A program made the translations under genes and the position numbers. A stretch of DNA of 64,000 nt, from assembly GCA_032209605.1 (NCBI GenBank), contig JASFXZ010000004.1, positions 34,382,401 through 34,446,400 on the forward strand, in the 5' to 3' direction. Position 1 is the first letter of the stretch, and each line of letters opens with the position of its first letter. This document shows, piece after piece, positions 39,629 to 51,072 of this stretch. The notes beneath the pieces were generated by a model. It ran no database searches, was not told where the DNA came from, and worked only from the letters and a program-made list of their open reading frames with translations. The stretch comes from Mactromeris polynyma. Taxonomy: Eukaryota; Mollusca; Bivalvia; Venerida; Mactridae.

Positions 39629-39854
39629 CTTCACTTCCTATTGTTGGTTCAAATGGAGAATTGCAGTATTTTTCTACAGATTCGATACCAGAAGGAATAA
39701 AGTTGCGATGCTCTCCATCGGGGTCAGAATGATGATACTTAGAATGTTGCTTTAATTCAGCAGTAAGGTTAACATCGATCTTTAAACCATTTATATGATT
39801 TCTAGAGGATTTCCTCAATTTATATACAAATATAACTGAAAAAAAGATAAACAT
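39629..39854 (-). CDS. PXYLP1: 2-phosphoxylose phosphatase 1-like, exon 1 (membrane anchor and stem)
   Basis: Encodes a short hydrophobic N-terminal segment 'MFIFFSVIFVYKLR', consistent with a type II signal anchor of a Golgi enzyme, followed by a hydrophilic stem ending 'EKYCNSPFEPTIGSEG'. It splices through donor 'gaag|gtatgt' into exon 2. The frame remains open upstream of this ATG to a stop near 39957, without another ATG. So either translation starts at 39854 or an upstream exon supplies a few residues through an acceptor such as 'gaaacttcag' near 39940. The total length from 39854 fits the family, which supports this start moderately. Confidence 0.72.
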
Positions 39855-40489
39855 CTGTTTAATTATAAACAATAAAGTTCGGACAGTCACTCGATGCGAA
39901 TTTGTGATGGTAATGCACCATAACCTATTAAGAGGATCTGAAGTTTCTACCCTTGATTAGCCTCGTCTGGGTTTATAACACTGGGATAGAAGATCAGTTT
40001 CAAACCTCGGCTACGACTGGTTGGTTTTAGCCGTGTTTCTAAAATGTGACGATTAAAAAATCTGCACTCTGTGATAAGTTTTATAACCCTTGACCCATGC
40101 GATGTGTATCAGATGTGAGGACAACAAATTTAGGTTTGTCATTTTCAGTCAAACCATCAAGGAGAGCAGACGACAAGCAGGGCTTCGACAAGACGACCAG
40201 CAGTTTGGCAGTCGTGCATTCATACCATCATACTTCTATGTTATGATGATTTAAGCAATTCAACAAACGATATTCAATTTGTAACAGTAAGTCTACACTT
40301 TACCATGATCGAATTTTGACTTCAATGATAATTGATTGTTAAAACTGATGCCTTTATAGTTTTCCAATCAAGTTTATGTACACATAACAAACGAAAATTA
40401 AGAAACTGATGACGATTACAACCTCGGTGATTAAGCATTGCAAGGTAAGATAATAACGTAATAATATTACTGCCTATTAAGACATTTAT

Positions 40490-40800
40490 AATCGATGAAG
40501 ATGGAGATACTGACGATGTTGGAGTTGATGATAATGACTACGATTTTGATGATTGGAATGATTTTGACACTGATGATTGCTATGACGATGACGATGTTGA
40601 TCATGCTGATAAATATGATGTCGTTGATAATTTCGATGATGATAAATTATCTCTTACTGATACTTATTATGATTCTAATGATGACAATGATGCTATATGG
40701 TGGTGATAGCGACTATGTTGATGAATTATGATGATGACGATGACAATACTGATGCTGATGATAATTATGATGATCCTTATGACGATGATGATGATGTATT
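40490..40800 (+). repeat. Decayed (GAT)n microsatellite with an Asp-rich open frame
   Basis: Consists largely of GAT/GAC triplets with single-base changes. One frame, starting about 40491, reads as an Asp-rich peptide for about 70 codons (for example 'DDNDYDFDDWNDFDTDDCYD') before a stop at about 40707; a second Asp-rich stretch follows in another frame to about 40810. Mollusc shell-matrix proteins can be Asp-rich, but most changes here are one-step departures from GAT, the frame breaks, and no signal peptide is visible. A decayed repeat is more likely. A possible splice donor 'caaggtaag' lies upstream at about 40443. Confidence 0.55.
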
Positions 40801-40810
40801 ACTTACTTAA

Positions 40811-42372
40811 AATTACTGAAGTAACCAATAGAAATAATCTACACTTCATAGTCCAACTACGAGACATTTTGAACAATGTGCGTCCTCTCTGTCTACAACT
40901 TCTTCCAACAAGTATCCTGTACACCATTGTCACATCTGATGGTAAATATTGCCTATATTAAATAACGTACAAAGCATATTTTGATTGCGACATTCAACAA
41001 ATAACATTTCGGCTGGGGAGTATGGTAAGAATTAATATAAAAAATACAATAGTTGTACATTGTATAAAATATACGAAATAATTTAATCTTTATTTTAGTT
41101 TAATCATATTTCAATGCAATTATTTTTCTACAAATGTCATGCCTGTCAAATATTTTCCAAGTCACCAAATGATAGTACAATCTGACATTTAATTGGAAAG
41201 CTTCGTGTATTTCGAAACTAAAACGTTACCACTTATAATTCGTCCTCGATGTGAGTGTATCTGGAAATGGGCCAGTTAAGACTCGGATCAGTAGTTAAGG
41301 ATTTGTAGCAGACTGTTTGAATATATATACATAATGTTAAGGCATTCAATTTGTAGAAAACTGACGTTAACCAAACAAAGCCAATTTTGCAACCATCCAA
41401 CTCACAACTTAAGGATTGTCAGTCATTTAGCAACCCTGACAAATTATGAATAAGTATAAGTATAAACATGTATATTAAATGAAAGATATATTAATATATC
41501 ATTCAAGCAAAACACATATGACGATTGAGTATATGCTCACGGTATCAAAGGATATCACACATGGGGAAAATGATATTAAGCTGGCTTTTAAAAGCTGAAA
41601 TTTGTATAATTACTAAAAATAATAATTACCTGCCCACTTAAATTTAGTAGGGTATGGTTATGCCTACCAACCTATTTTTACATAAGCCGTATATACTGAC
41701 ATGTATACATATAATATTTAAATTGCCTAGTAGTTTCCTCTACATACCCATTTCAAATGTGATTATCAAATTGAATTCACATGTTTACATTTGATAATAA
41801 TTTGACATTATTTACTTCACGTTTGTGAGAACATTGTTTGTTTTAAGGCCAAGAGAAAAGTAAATGTTTCCTATAACATGTTGAAAAATAGTTGGGTCGG
41901 TATTAATTTGGATTATAGGTTCTATTTTTTCAAACATTTTGTGTAAGGACGGTATATCTGACTTCCATGATTTTAGCAATAAAAAATGAGTCAGAGGTAA
42001 AATATAACTATTAGGGTCCGACGGTTAACAGGAAACATATATATTTTAGGCCTAACTAAATATAAAGGGAATATCGGAGATCTTATCACATGTATAAGAT
42101 CTCTAGTAACCATAACATGTATAATATCGCCATTCTATTCAGTTTATGACATTCCTTGAGATGCAAAATGTATGTACATCTATTGTATAATTCACCACAA
42201 CTGTCATCGAAGGTGAGTAGAATTCACAAATAATGTAACCAAAATAAAAAAAATTTTAAACTGAACTTTACAACTCACATCGGTTATCTCCCTTGGTAGT
42301 ATATTAATGCATATCTCTGTGTTGTAAAGAGAGACGGACATCACTAATCTGAAGTCATGCAGCCACATGGAC
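40811..42372. other. Non-coding stretch
   Basis: AT-rich sequence with no recognisable gene, RNA or element on either strand. Confidence 0.45.
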
Positions 42373-42447
42373 CAATTGTGAGTAATATTTGTTGATTGAT
42401 AAGGGAGATTAATCTCACTTACCAATCAACAAATATTACTCACAATT
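42373..42447. repeat. Near-perfect 75 bp palindrome
   Basis: The 25-base arm 'aattgtgagtaatatttgtt' plus 'gattg' at 42373-42397 is the exact reverse complement of 42423-42447. The 25-base loop itself contains the palindrome 'gagattaatctc'. Such a structure could extrude as a cruciform or be a miniature foldback element. Confidence 0.85.
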
Positions 42448-42559
42448 TAAAACAGCTATCTTTTTATACTGACAATACATAACTAAAATAAATCTTAACA
42501 CTCAATAAATCTAGTAAACTAAACTAAATGACATGACCTTATTTATAATGCTACGTAAA

Positions 42560-43500
42560 GCTAATACGTTACTGAAATATCAGAAAGGTTGATAGTAAAG
42601 CGACAGAAAGAAACCAATTATGTTGTTTATTTTGTTATAATTACTTAAATAGTTCGATATAATTTAGTTCAATTGTCAGTTTTAATTGAATGTTTGACCA
42701 TTCATTTGACTGTCATATTAATGTCGGTAAACAGCCATACATGGCTAATGTTATTTATTGATGTAATTATCCGACAATAAATAAATTTTGACTTGAAATT
42801 TTGACTGGACTTAATACATACTACACAATGGAAATAACGTTAGTGCATCAGAATTAACTCAAAATGTAATGTGATAAGTCTACATTATTTACACTAATTT
42901 GCACAAACTCTATGGTCAGTGAAAATCATATGAGATATCTTGCCTGTATTACCTTGAGGCCTACAGTTTATTTACGACGATAACATAAATTACGTTCATA
43001 AATGCTTTATTTATGCGATTCGCCTTATCTGTAAAGGAACATCTCAACGATTGTATGACTCACATGGTAAATACGTGGATGTTTATTTGTTATAAATGAA
43101 TGTATATGTTGGTCCAAGCCCTTAATAATGACATTATTATGTACAACATGAAAACTCCCGCAATCGTAGCCACTTCCAAAATGTAATGTCATTATAAAAC
43201 GATTATTTTATTTTATTTACCACGTTTATAAGGCATTTTAAAGCATGTACTCGTTGTTCTTTAATGGCGAAGTGGAAACAACTGATATCTGATCATGCGA
43301 GTTTATACTTTTTCTTGTTGTAATTACATAAATAGTTCGATATATTATAATTAAGTTTAATTATTAGTGTAAATTAAATATTTGACCATATAAATTATGA
43401 CGCGTATATAATGAAGGCATTAATAACGTCGTCGGTGTTGTTTCAAGACGAAGTGGAACATTTTAAACTGTTCATACATGATTGTTATATGTATGCCTGT
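42560..43500 (+). repeat. Diverged internal duplications
   Basis: A segment around 42630-42706 ('aattacttaaatagttcgat' followed later by 'atgtttgaccat') recurs around 43318-43395 ('aattacataaatagttcgat', then 'atatttgaccata'). 'gcgaagtggaaac' near 43267 and 'acgaagtggaac' near 43448 are followed by similar sequence. Diverged copies of a short module appear to have been duplicated locally. Confidence 0.45.
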
Positions 43501-44562
43501 GTTCAAATTTAATCTGTAATAAAACATATAATGATTTGTTGCTTATGTGTTTTTGATTGGCTTATCCTTTGAGTATCATCTGTTCACCCTAATTATCCAA
43601 CCGTTACAAATTGTACTATTATTTATTGAGAATGTGTGTATTATAGTTATCGTAGGCCCTATATATGTGCTCATAGCATATTTCGACAAGATAAATATGT
43701 AATTAATTACCTTGCGTATTGTCAGTGTAAAACGAAAGTCACATCTCTCAAAATTATCAAACGACTCTAATCAGCACATTTTAAAAGAAGCCGCGCAATC
43801 GGGGCCGCATATTTGGCCGCTTGGCCGCAGATTATGAATGTCCAGGGGAGACCACTGCATGGAAGATTGAAATGTTACGCGCCTGTGTAGTAAAGAAAGG
43901 AGATTGCAATTTATATAAACTAAATGACATTGAAGATTTCGCAGATTTATCAACTTAATGCAAGTAGCTATACGACCAAAATAAACAATTTGCGAAGCGA
44001 AATGATTGAACCACGATGTTAAAATTAAATGCGCATGATAAAAACAAAGGAAAACAAAGATTTCATACCTTTCAGTTCGAGTACTCTCCCTTGTGTAATA
44101 TAAATGTACCTCACTGTTGTGAATATGAAACGTGCAAAACTCATTAGAGAGCTATCGGTCGTAAGCGACTGGATCTGTTCCAATACATTTGCGAAAAGTG
44201 TATAAACGAATAGGTTAACTTTAAAATGAAACAACTTACATAAACATGAAACATAATGTAGTTCTTAGTTGAGTACTATTGTATATTAAATGTTTTATTT
44301 CGATAATGTTATAGGGAATTTTGATATCAAAATAAATAATGTAGACGAATTGTACGAATACGGTGCCACCCCACGGGAGATCTAAAATCAAAGCTGAAAG
44401 TGCTGAATGCGGCAGGCATTGCGGTATCAGTAAACTATTGTCCGTTAATGTCTCGGGTGTCAAAGCTTTATTCCATTGATGTGACTGATGGCCACTCCTT
44501 TACTTCTATACCTCTAGATGTATTTAAATAAAATATTTATCATTTGTACTACGTGATATATA
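43501..44562. other. Non-coding stretch
   Basis: No gene recognised. The open frames on the minus strand near 44025-44463 have no identifiable domain. Confidence 0.4.
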
Positions 44563-46000
44563 TATATATACTCTTTATTTCCACTTTTCAGTGATTGTAC
44601 ATGACATGACATTAAACAACAACAACACTAAACAAAGAGAACATGACATACATGTAAACATATATACAATGCAATGCAGTGAAGAAAACAAACTAGGAAG
44701 AGGAACATCGGAGGGGAATGAGTATGTTTATACATATACATTACTAAACTGTAATTTGTTTTGTCCTTAACATAATTATACACTAGTAATATTAGCAGGC
44801 GTTCTTTGATTGTTATAAATTAAACAATGCAATACAATACTGTAATATAACGTTTCACTTAGTCAGATATTGTCGAAACGAAACACACAAGAAATGGTTG
44901 TGAGAAGAAACAACATGCCACAATAAGAAAATACACAGTGTGATTGTATAATCACTAAGATCAGTATGTAATAATGTTTAATTAGTGTTCCCGCCTCTAA
45001 GCGCACGATGCACAAAACTACAAGAGAGTTTAATAAATTCTTTACACTCATCTTTATCTGTAATAAATTATTATAATAAAGTTACACTGAATATGCTCTC
45101 CGCGAAATCTTCACACTGCTGTTGTGAAAGGAGCGAACTTAAATCGGTGGAAAACCTTTCGGCTACACTTTGTATAAAACGTGATCGACACTGAGCTCGA
45201 GAGTGACATTCATCGATCACATGTCTATAAATGTCCATTGTTTGATCGGAGCAGGCAGCACAACGTTGATTTGAGAACCTGTTGTACGAGTACGTAATTA
45301 CCCTAGCGGCTGACATCGCATTCAATATGGCGTTACGATCTGTCGCTGTAAACCAAATTGGAGATTTTGTAAGTTCTGCATGTGATGCCAAGAGTCGGTT
45401 AAAATCAGGATCACGGGCAGTTCTGTGTTTCCAAGCATTAGTATAAAAATTATCAATTTGTTTTCGAATTAGTTGTTTCCATGCATGTTTTGATGGAAAT
45501 TAAGCTTTATGTAGGTAACATTTGACATAATATGTAAGAGAATATTTTTGCAACAAAGAGTATATGTCAGGAATAAATCCGCACTGATGTTTATGGCCAC
45601 GCACTATAAATAGTTGAAGACGGAAGTCAAATAATAGTTTTGCAAGCAAATTTGAAGGCATGGTACATAGCATAGTTTTCGTTGGTCACTTTGAGCCATT
45701 AAGGGACGCCACCCGAACATTGCTAAAGCACTGTCTGTTCTGGTTTGACTTGGTAGGTGCTGGATCGACTTAGCCGCGAGTTTCATGAATCTCTCGATGT
45801 TTTGTATGTCTGTGACTCTCCGTCCATTCCACAGCTCAGCACCGTATATTGCTACCGGAATGGATACCCGCTCTATAATCGACGCTAGCGTTGGAGGATT
45901 CATATCACCTGGCTTGCTGTCTATTGTCAACGATGAATGTAATGATGCGCGAGCTTTGCGGAGTCTGACTTCAACTGCAGTTGAACATTTAGATTGTATT
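44563..46000 (-). pseudogene. 5'-truncated LINE with reverse-transcriptase C-terminal region and zinc-knuckle-like tail
   Basis: On the minus strand the element begins near 46000 inside the end of the reverse-transcriptase region: 'EVRLRKARASLHSSL', 'VSIPVAIYGAELWNGR', 'MKLAAKSIQHLPSQTRTDSA'. It continues after a frame shift near 45640 through 'GFIPDIYSLLQKYSLTYYVK' and, after a stop, 'WKQLIRKQIDNFYTNAWKHR'. It ends with 'CAACSDQTMDIYRHVIDECH', a Cys-x2-Cys...His...Cys arrangement usual at the end of many LINE polyproteins, with a stop at 45071. About 500 bases of possible 3' untranslated region lead to a (TA)n tract at about 44558-44573, which may be the microsatellite tail. Truncation at the 5' end is the normal outcome of target-primed reverse transcription. 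Confidence 0.8.
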
Positions 46001-46292
46001 GTATTTATACATAGAATTATAATATTTGCACAAACATTCAAATAATAACGTGTACATACATACCTGTAAACGGATCGGGCCAAACGTTTAAACGGCATTA
46101 TTTAGGACCCGTCTGGCTACTTATGGCAGATTATAACTAGCTAAACAGTAATTATTTATTTTACTCGTCAAGGTCAGTGTCGCTTCAAACCATTTGTAAA
46201 CATTTGACAAATCTTTCATGACTTTCGCCACATTCTTTACAGATTTATAGTACACCGACGTGGAGCCAGATTATGTCTACCTGCCGCATTCA

Positions 46293-46547
46293 GCCGTGCG
46301 TTCGGTTAAGGCTAACACTCGCACGAGTAAGAAACTACACTCGCACGAGTAAGAAACTGTGCACGCATATTGCAACCGAACGCTCTGTTTGCCAAAAAGT
46401 ACGCGCCCCTTCGCTAGCTACCTCGGAGATGCTCGGGCAAGTGGGCGCACAGTGGGTGCGTACTTTTTGGCAAACAGTGCGTTCGGTTGCAAAATGCGTG
46501 CACAGTTTCTTACTCGTGCGAGTGTTAGCCTTAACCGAACGCACGGC
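46293..46547. mobile_element. Foldback element with about 90-110 bp arms
   Basis: The left arm 46293-46404 begins 'gccgtgcgttcggttaaggc'; the right arm 46458-46547 is nearly its perfect reverse complement. The left arm is longer by a 22-base direct duplication of 'acactcgcacgagtaagaaa' plus 'ct'. The loop is about 53 bases. Base composition is far more GC- and CpG-rich than the surroundings. Long open frames on both strands here are by-products of the symmetry. No target-site duplication was identified. Type: miniature foldback or palindromic transposon. Confidence 0.85.
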
Positions 46548-46767
46548 AGCACTTTCAATTGGTGGATTGGTAAAACGCACGGACCTGATAGAGAGCATAG
46601 CTAAGTGCGCGAGCGATTTACATCGGGTTATTTTAAAATGCATACGTTGTATAACCTGTTAGATTTATAGTAGGTTCAGTAAGGAAAAAAGCATGCACAA
46701 AATGAAAATATAAAGCTATAAATACCCTTACCCCTGAATATGTATGTAATTTAATACAAAAATCTAA

Positions 46768-46916
46768 CAACAAAGCATATAAACTACGATCTGAAACAAA
46801 TACAAAATTAACACGTGAAATACCACGTACGCACGTTCGGTTATTCTGGGATGGAGGTATGGAATGAAAGTAGACAGAAGCAATCTTTGAACGCGTTTAA
46901 AATTGCTTCCCTTTAG
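46768..46916 (+). pseudogene. LINE reverse-transcriptase C-terminal tail fragment
   Basis: Plus-strand frames read 'NKAYKLRSETNTKLTREIPR' and, after a one-base frame shift, 'GYSGMEVWNESRQKQSLNAF' then Lys. This resembles the usual LINE tail (Tyr-x-Leu-Arg-Ser... Pro-Arg-Thr... Gly-x-x-x-Trp-Asn... Ser-Leu-x-x-Phe-Lys). Only the last roughly 45 residues remain. Confidence 0.6.
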
Positions 46917-46952
46917 AATCAGGGGAGGTCACTCTGAAAAATTTAAGAAAAT

Positions 46953-46985
46953 ACTTACGACCGTTTTATCAACGCGGTCGTAAGT
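46953..46985. repeat. Short perfect hairpin
   Basis: 'acttacgaccg' and its exact reverse complement 'cggtcgtaagt' flank an 11-base loop. It follows the LINE tail fragment by about 40 bases and is followed by 'gcgatcttacg', another copy of part of the motif. Confidence 0.6.
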
Positions 46986-46989
46986 ATGA

Positions 46990-47800
46990 CAGCGATCTTA
47001 CGAAAAAGAATGTTCGTGCGCACAGTAAATCAGTACACGCTCTTAACGGGGGGGGGGTCAAAAGAGACTTATCTCGCAGGTGTCAGGACACTACGGACCA
47101 CGGGCATTACGGACCAGACACTTCGGACCATATTTAGGGACATAACGGGCTAAGCCGTAAATTGATGTGTAACATTTACAGTGCTAGAAGAATAGGAACA
47201 TTGAGACCTACTCTGGTCACTTCACAGCCGATTTCGGGCCAGGGCACCCTTCGCCTCCGGTGGAATCCGGCCTTGGAAGGGATCGTAGATGACGCAACGA
47301 GTATAGTCATTCTAAAAAACAAGTTTGTCCTGCTGACCCGATCCATAGCGTAAAAACGTCTTAAAACAAAACAAAAGAAGGTATTGCTACACAAATCCTA
47401 AAACAACCATGAAGATAAATACTATTTATTGTATTGTTGTTAAAATGTCAATAATGGTGGATATATTACATAGATAAAAACCTTATATGTTAATGTAAAT
47501 ATAAATTATTATACAAATCCACGATGTGGAATAGTAATATATATATATTGCGTGGTATTTGCAGGCCCCACAGTTCTTTCGTATTAAAAAAAGTACCCAA
47601 AAGTATTTGTATTTGCAATTTTAATTGGAAATTGCACGACAAAGTGTTTATTACAAATGCTAAGGGAAACGAATTCCTTGTTTTTTTCTCTCTATTTTAT
47701 TTCCTGAGCAAAACATTTGCCTATCACATAGTTCATTTTCAATAATAGAATAATCTTGTGTTTCATCAACAAAATCGAACTCCATTTGTTTTCTCTTTAA
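46990..47800. other. Non-coding stretch
   Basis: Contains a run of ten G near 47050 and three spaced copies of a 'cggacca' word at about 47093-47129. The plus-strand open frame at 47162-47353 has no recognisable domain. Confidence 0.4.
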
Positions 47801-48439
47801 GTATACTTAAGGACTTTGAAAACGCACGCTTTGGATATGTGTGTTTTCACAACGAAAGCACTTACTATATGATTATATTCATACACGTTAGTTGTAACCT
47901 ATTCATTGCCGCCATTTAGACACCAACACATTCAAAATTGATTGAGTAATAACGAAATTATCGCATGATAAAGACCGTGCTCCAAAATCGAAAGTAACAC
48001 TTGTGATTCGATTGCAACTGTCAACATGACAATGCACCAATTGTAGTGATTTATTCATCAGATCAGGGATTTATGAAAGGGGTTTATAAAAGTTACACAA
48101 GTAGTGTAACCAATGATATTAATGAATTGTTTTTACAATTGAAAATGGTTTGCATGAAATTTCAGTGGATGTTTTTTCAGTAACCACGAATTTTCGTCAT
48201 GTTGACAGTTGCAATCTAATCACAAGTAGCCGGCAAAAGTGTTACTTTCGATTTTTGGAGCACGGTCTTTATCATGCGATAATTTCGTTATTACTCAATC
48301 AAGTTTGAATGTGTTGGTGTCTAAATGGCGGCAATGAATAGGTTACAACTTACGTGTATGAATATAATCATATAGTAAGTGCTTTCGTTGTGAAAACACA
48401 CATATCCAAAGCGTGCGTTTTCAAAGTCCTTAAGTATAC
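47801..48439. mobile_element. Foldback element, 639 bp with about 235 bp arms
   Basis: The left arm starts 'gtatacttaaggactttgaa' at 47801 and runs to about 48034 ('actgtcaacatgac'). The right arm, about 48197-48439, is its reverse complement with few mismatches, ending 'tcaaagtccttaagtatac'. The unpaired centre of about 160 bases has no coding frame. The outer flanks 'ttta' and 'cataaa' could contain a TA target duplication, as in Tc1/mariner-type miniature elements, but this is not certain. Confidence 0.88.
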
Positions 48440-49190
48440 ATAAAACATAATGTTGTAAGCGTTTATCGGATACATAGCTCTAAGATAGCCCGTGTCTACA
48501 TGTTATTTTGTTATACCAGTTATCAGTCGGTGATCATCGGAAAATTTACGATCACTTAGGGAAACTACCGACAGACAAAAGCGTCTGCTGACCAGTAGCC
48601 CCATCGATATCGATTTGCATCGGCTGCATTTATCTGATGAGCGATACTGTTGTGTATGATTTTTTTTTAAAAAGACCTTCAATACTTTTTGCCTTTAACG
48701 AATGCAGAAACTGATTGTTATATAATCATTATTCGTGATTTTATGGTAAAATCGAGGTTAGATCGATACATATATTCGAATATCAACCAACATTTAACAT
48801 AGCTGTTTTTTTCATGGCGCAAAGGAAAACTTCCTTGTATAAAAGGAGCCCAAACTTATGAATTAAAGACGTTTTGGCCATTGTAGCAAGAGCACTGAAT
48901 GCATTCCATTCAAATACTGTAGCGTTAAGATGAGCTAGATACACTTTTAACACAGTGTATATGTTTGCATATCACCCGCAAAAATATGTTGGTCTCTTAA
49001 TTTATAACCGTCGTATAAATTTGAATTTTTTTTCAAGATTACATTATTTATAAAAAGTGATTTCCTTATGACTCATCAAAGTCGAAAGAAAGAATGCATA
49101 CATGCATTATATTGTGTTGCGTTTATGCAAACATATTCTAGCCAACTTATTCAAAATACTGAAAAGAATCCCTTGTCAGTTTTAGTTGAA
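48440..49190. other. Non-coding stretch
   Basis: No gene or element recognised. Confidence 0.4.
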
Positions 49191-49194
49191 TGGA

Positions 49195-49971
49195 AATTCT
49201 TTATACGCCAGCTCCCCAGCTGGAGGGGGGGGGGCTAGAATTCCCCAGCTGTCGCACTACAGAGGGGTACGACCCCCCACTGTGCCTGCCCGTTTGCCGT
49301 GGGCTGCTACCCGTGTCGCCTGATGAGAGGATCCTGGTAGTTGAGCGGGTTCTGAGTTGGCAATATATACTTGGTTCTCGCAATACACTGCTTTGGCCTT
49401 TAGTTGGGCTAAACGGGAGGTCTGGAAGGCCCGTCCAGATCAATCGGCTAGTCATACCAAGCCCCAAGATATATGGTGCCCCCATGTCTATTTGTATTTG
49501 TTTATTTTATAAATACATACACTATCTCGTTGAAGACTTTCACGATCTACCTTTACTTAATTGTATCTTGGAAGGCGGTGGCCCATGGGCCAATCGGGTA
49601 ATTTGTTTGGCCTTTACTGACATTTGAAATTTCCCAAAGTATGTTTAAGCTTGTAAAATGTTCTGAGGGAACTCATTCGTCCAGTTTAACCCTTTTACCA
49701 CGAGTATATCATTGATGTATCCCTGTCATGACCAGTGTTGGGTGTCCCCTGGTCATGACCCCTTGTTGGACTCCGTGGCGGGTGGGGAGCATCAATGATG
49801 AAGTAATTAAATCAGCATGGCAACCCCAACAAAAGCCAAGCGAACACTCTCAGAGTCAGACTCTGAGACAGACTTTTCAAACATGACCCCCCCAAAATTT
49901 CTCTCGTTTTATTGTTACAAAATCTACAGATCCAGAAAAACCTGTTACTAAACTATCACCCTTTGTTCTAC
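49195..49971 (+). mobile_element. 5' end of a non-LTR retrotransposon (untranslated leader and start of ORF1)
   Basis: A GC-rich leader ('gccagctccccagctggagg', 'tgcccgtttgccgtgggctg') contrasts with its AT-rich surroundings. At 49817 an ATG opens a frame reading 'MATPTKAKRTLSESDSETDF' and, after a frame shift in or near the C-run around 49890, 'FIVTKSTDPEKPVTKLSPFV'. The Phe-Ile-Val...Thr-Lys-Leu-Ser-Pro-Phe pattern resembles the start of ORF1 of a LINE type that I recall as common in molluscs. The frame is then lost where the hairpin at 49973 begins. Retaining the 5' end while lacking the 3' part is unusual for a LINE copy. Confidence 0.6.
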
Positions 49972-49972
49972 A

Positions 49973-50127
49973 ACTTATTATGTTACTTAATAACTCAAAT
50001 TCGAGAATTTCACTTAAGATTCGTGTTACTACTTATATCTAGAAGCCAAACTTGCATTTATAAATAAGTGGTAACACGAATCTTAAGTGAAATTCGCGAA
50101 TTTGAGTTATTAAGAAACATAATAAGT
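49973..50127. repeat. Hairpin with 64 bp arms
   Basis: 49973-50036 and 50064-50127 are reverse complements over 64 bases with three mismatches; the loop is 27 bases. The arm includes 'cttaagattcgtgttac', which recurs singly at 50140-50158, and the related 'aagtggttaacacgaaacaa' at 50300. This looks like a miniature inverted-repeat element with extra partial arms. Confidence 0.85.
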
Positions 50128-50329
50128 CGTCAACTAGATAAGATTCGTGTTACCACTTCAATCTAGTGTAATACATCATAAAAGGATAAGAGGTGGCAGT
50201 TCTGGTCACTTTCAAGCCTGTTTCTAATTGTATGATATTTATCTTACCGAAAAGTTATCATCAATATTAATTAGATAGCTAGATAATTATCGTAATAATT
50301 AAGTGGTTAACACGAAACAATTCGCGAGC

Positions 50330-51072
50330 TATCATGCTAACTGGTGGCAGTAATATGCCACCATACAATCGTGATACACAACGTGTGGTACACAATTACA
50401 TGTACTTGATCAATGATCGAGTTGTATTTTGTAAATTCACGTCACGTGGGTGTGTTAATCTTAAAATGCTGACCCTGGAGGTTAAGGAAATGAATTAACG
50501 TCACGGAAATAACTCACTAGAAGACGCAAACCCTGGAGTTCAAAATAATTCGGATGTGGATTTACGTTTAAGATCTTGTGAATCCACTGTTAAAATTCTT
50601 TATGAATTTAATACTGCTTTATTTTAAATGATAGGACATTCATGCAGTGACTTAGTGATATTGCAATGTACAACGTTAATGTTATATTGTATGAAATCGA
50701 AACACGGGAGGTGACAAGGAAGGTAATGGAAAACTATGTGTGTTAAAACGGAAAGTGATTTTGTTGTGTAAACTTTACAGACGAGAGGAATGACTCAGTA
50801 TTTGATATGGCTTGTGAAGAGTTGATGTCACTTATATGATAGGGAAACTTTCTGTTGCAGTTAATCTGCGATAAATATCACATTTTCGGCACAATAAAGT
50901 GAACATTGTGGCAGATGTATGCATTAATAACACACGAGTTTAATATGCACATTACTTGTGGATTTTATTTGATAAAATACGAATCACGCATTTTCTAGGT
51001 TTTTCACTGATATAAAAAGAGTTAAATTACACTTGATATATTTTCACTGTACACATCGTGATACATGACACA
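50330..51072. other. Upstream region of the GPR157-like gene
   Basis: No other gene seen. Presumed to hold the promoter and 5' untranslated region of the receptor gene. Confidence 0.4.
51010..51020 (+). promoter_or_regulatory. Possible TATA box
   Basis: 'atataaaaaga' lies about 53-63 bases before the proposed start codon of the GPR157-like gene, leaving room for a short leader. AT-rich background makes chance occurrence likely. Confidence 0.25.

Noticed and set aside
46273..46662. Overlapping 100-130 residue open frames on both strands
   Set aside because: They coincide with the GC-rich foldback element and mirror each other through the inverted arms.
49190..49627. 145-residue frame in the GC-rich leader
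   Set aside because: Probably LINE untranslated leader; no family resemblance, and the likely ORF1 starts later at 49817.
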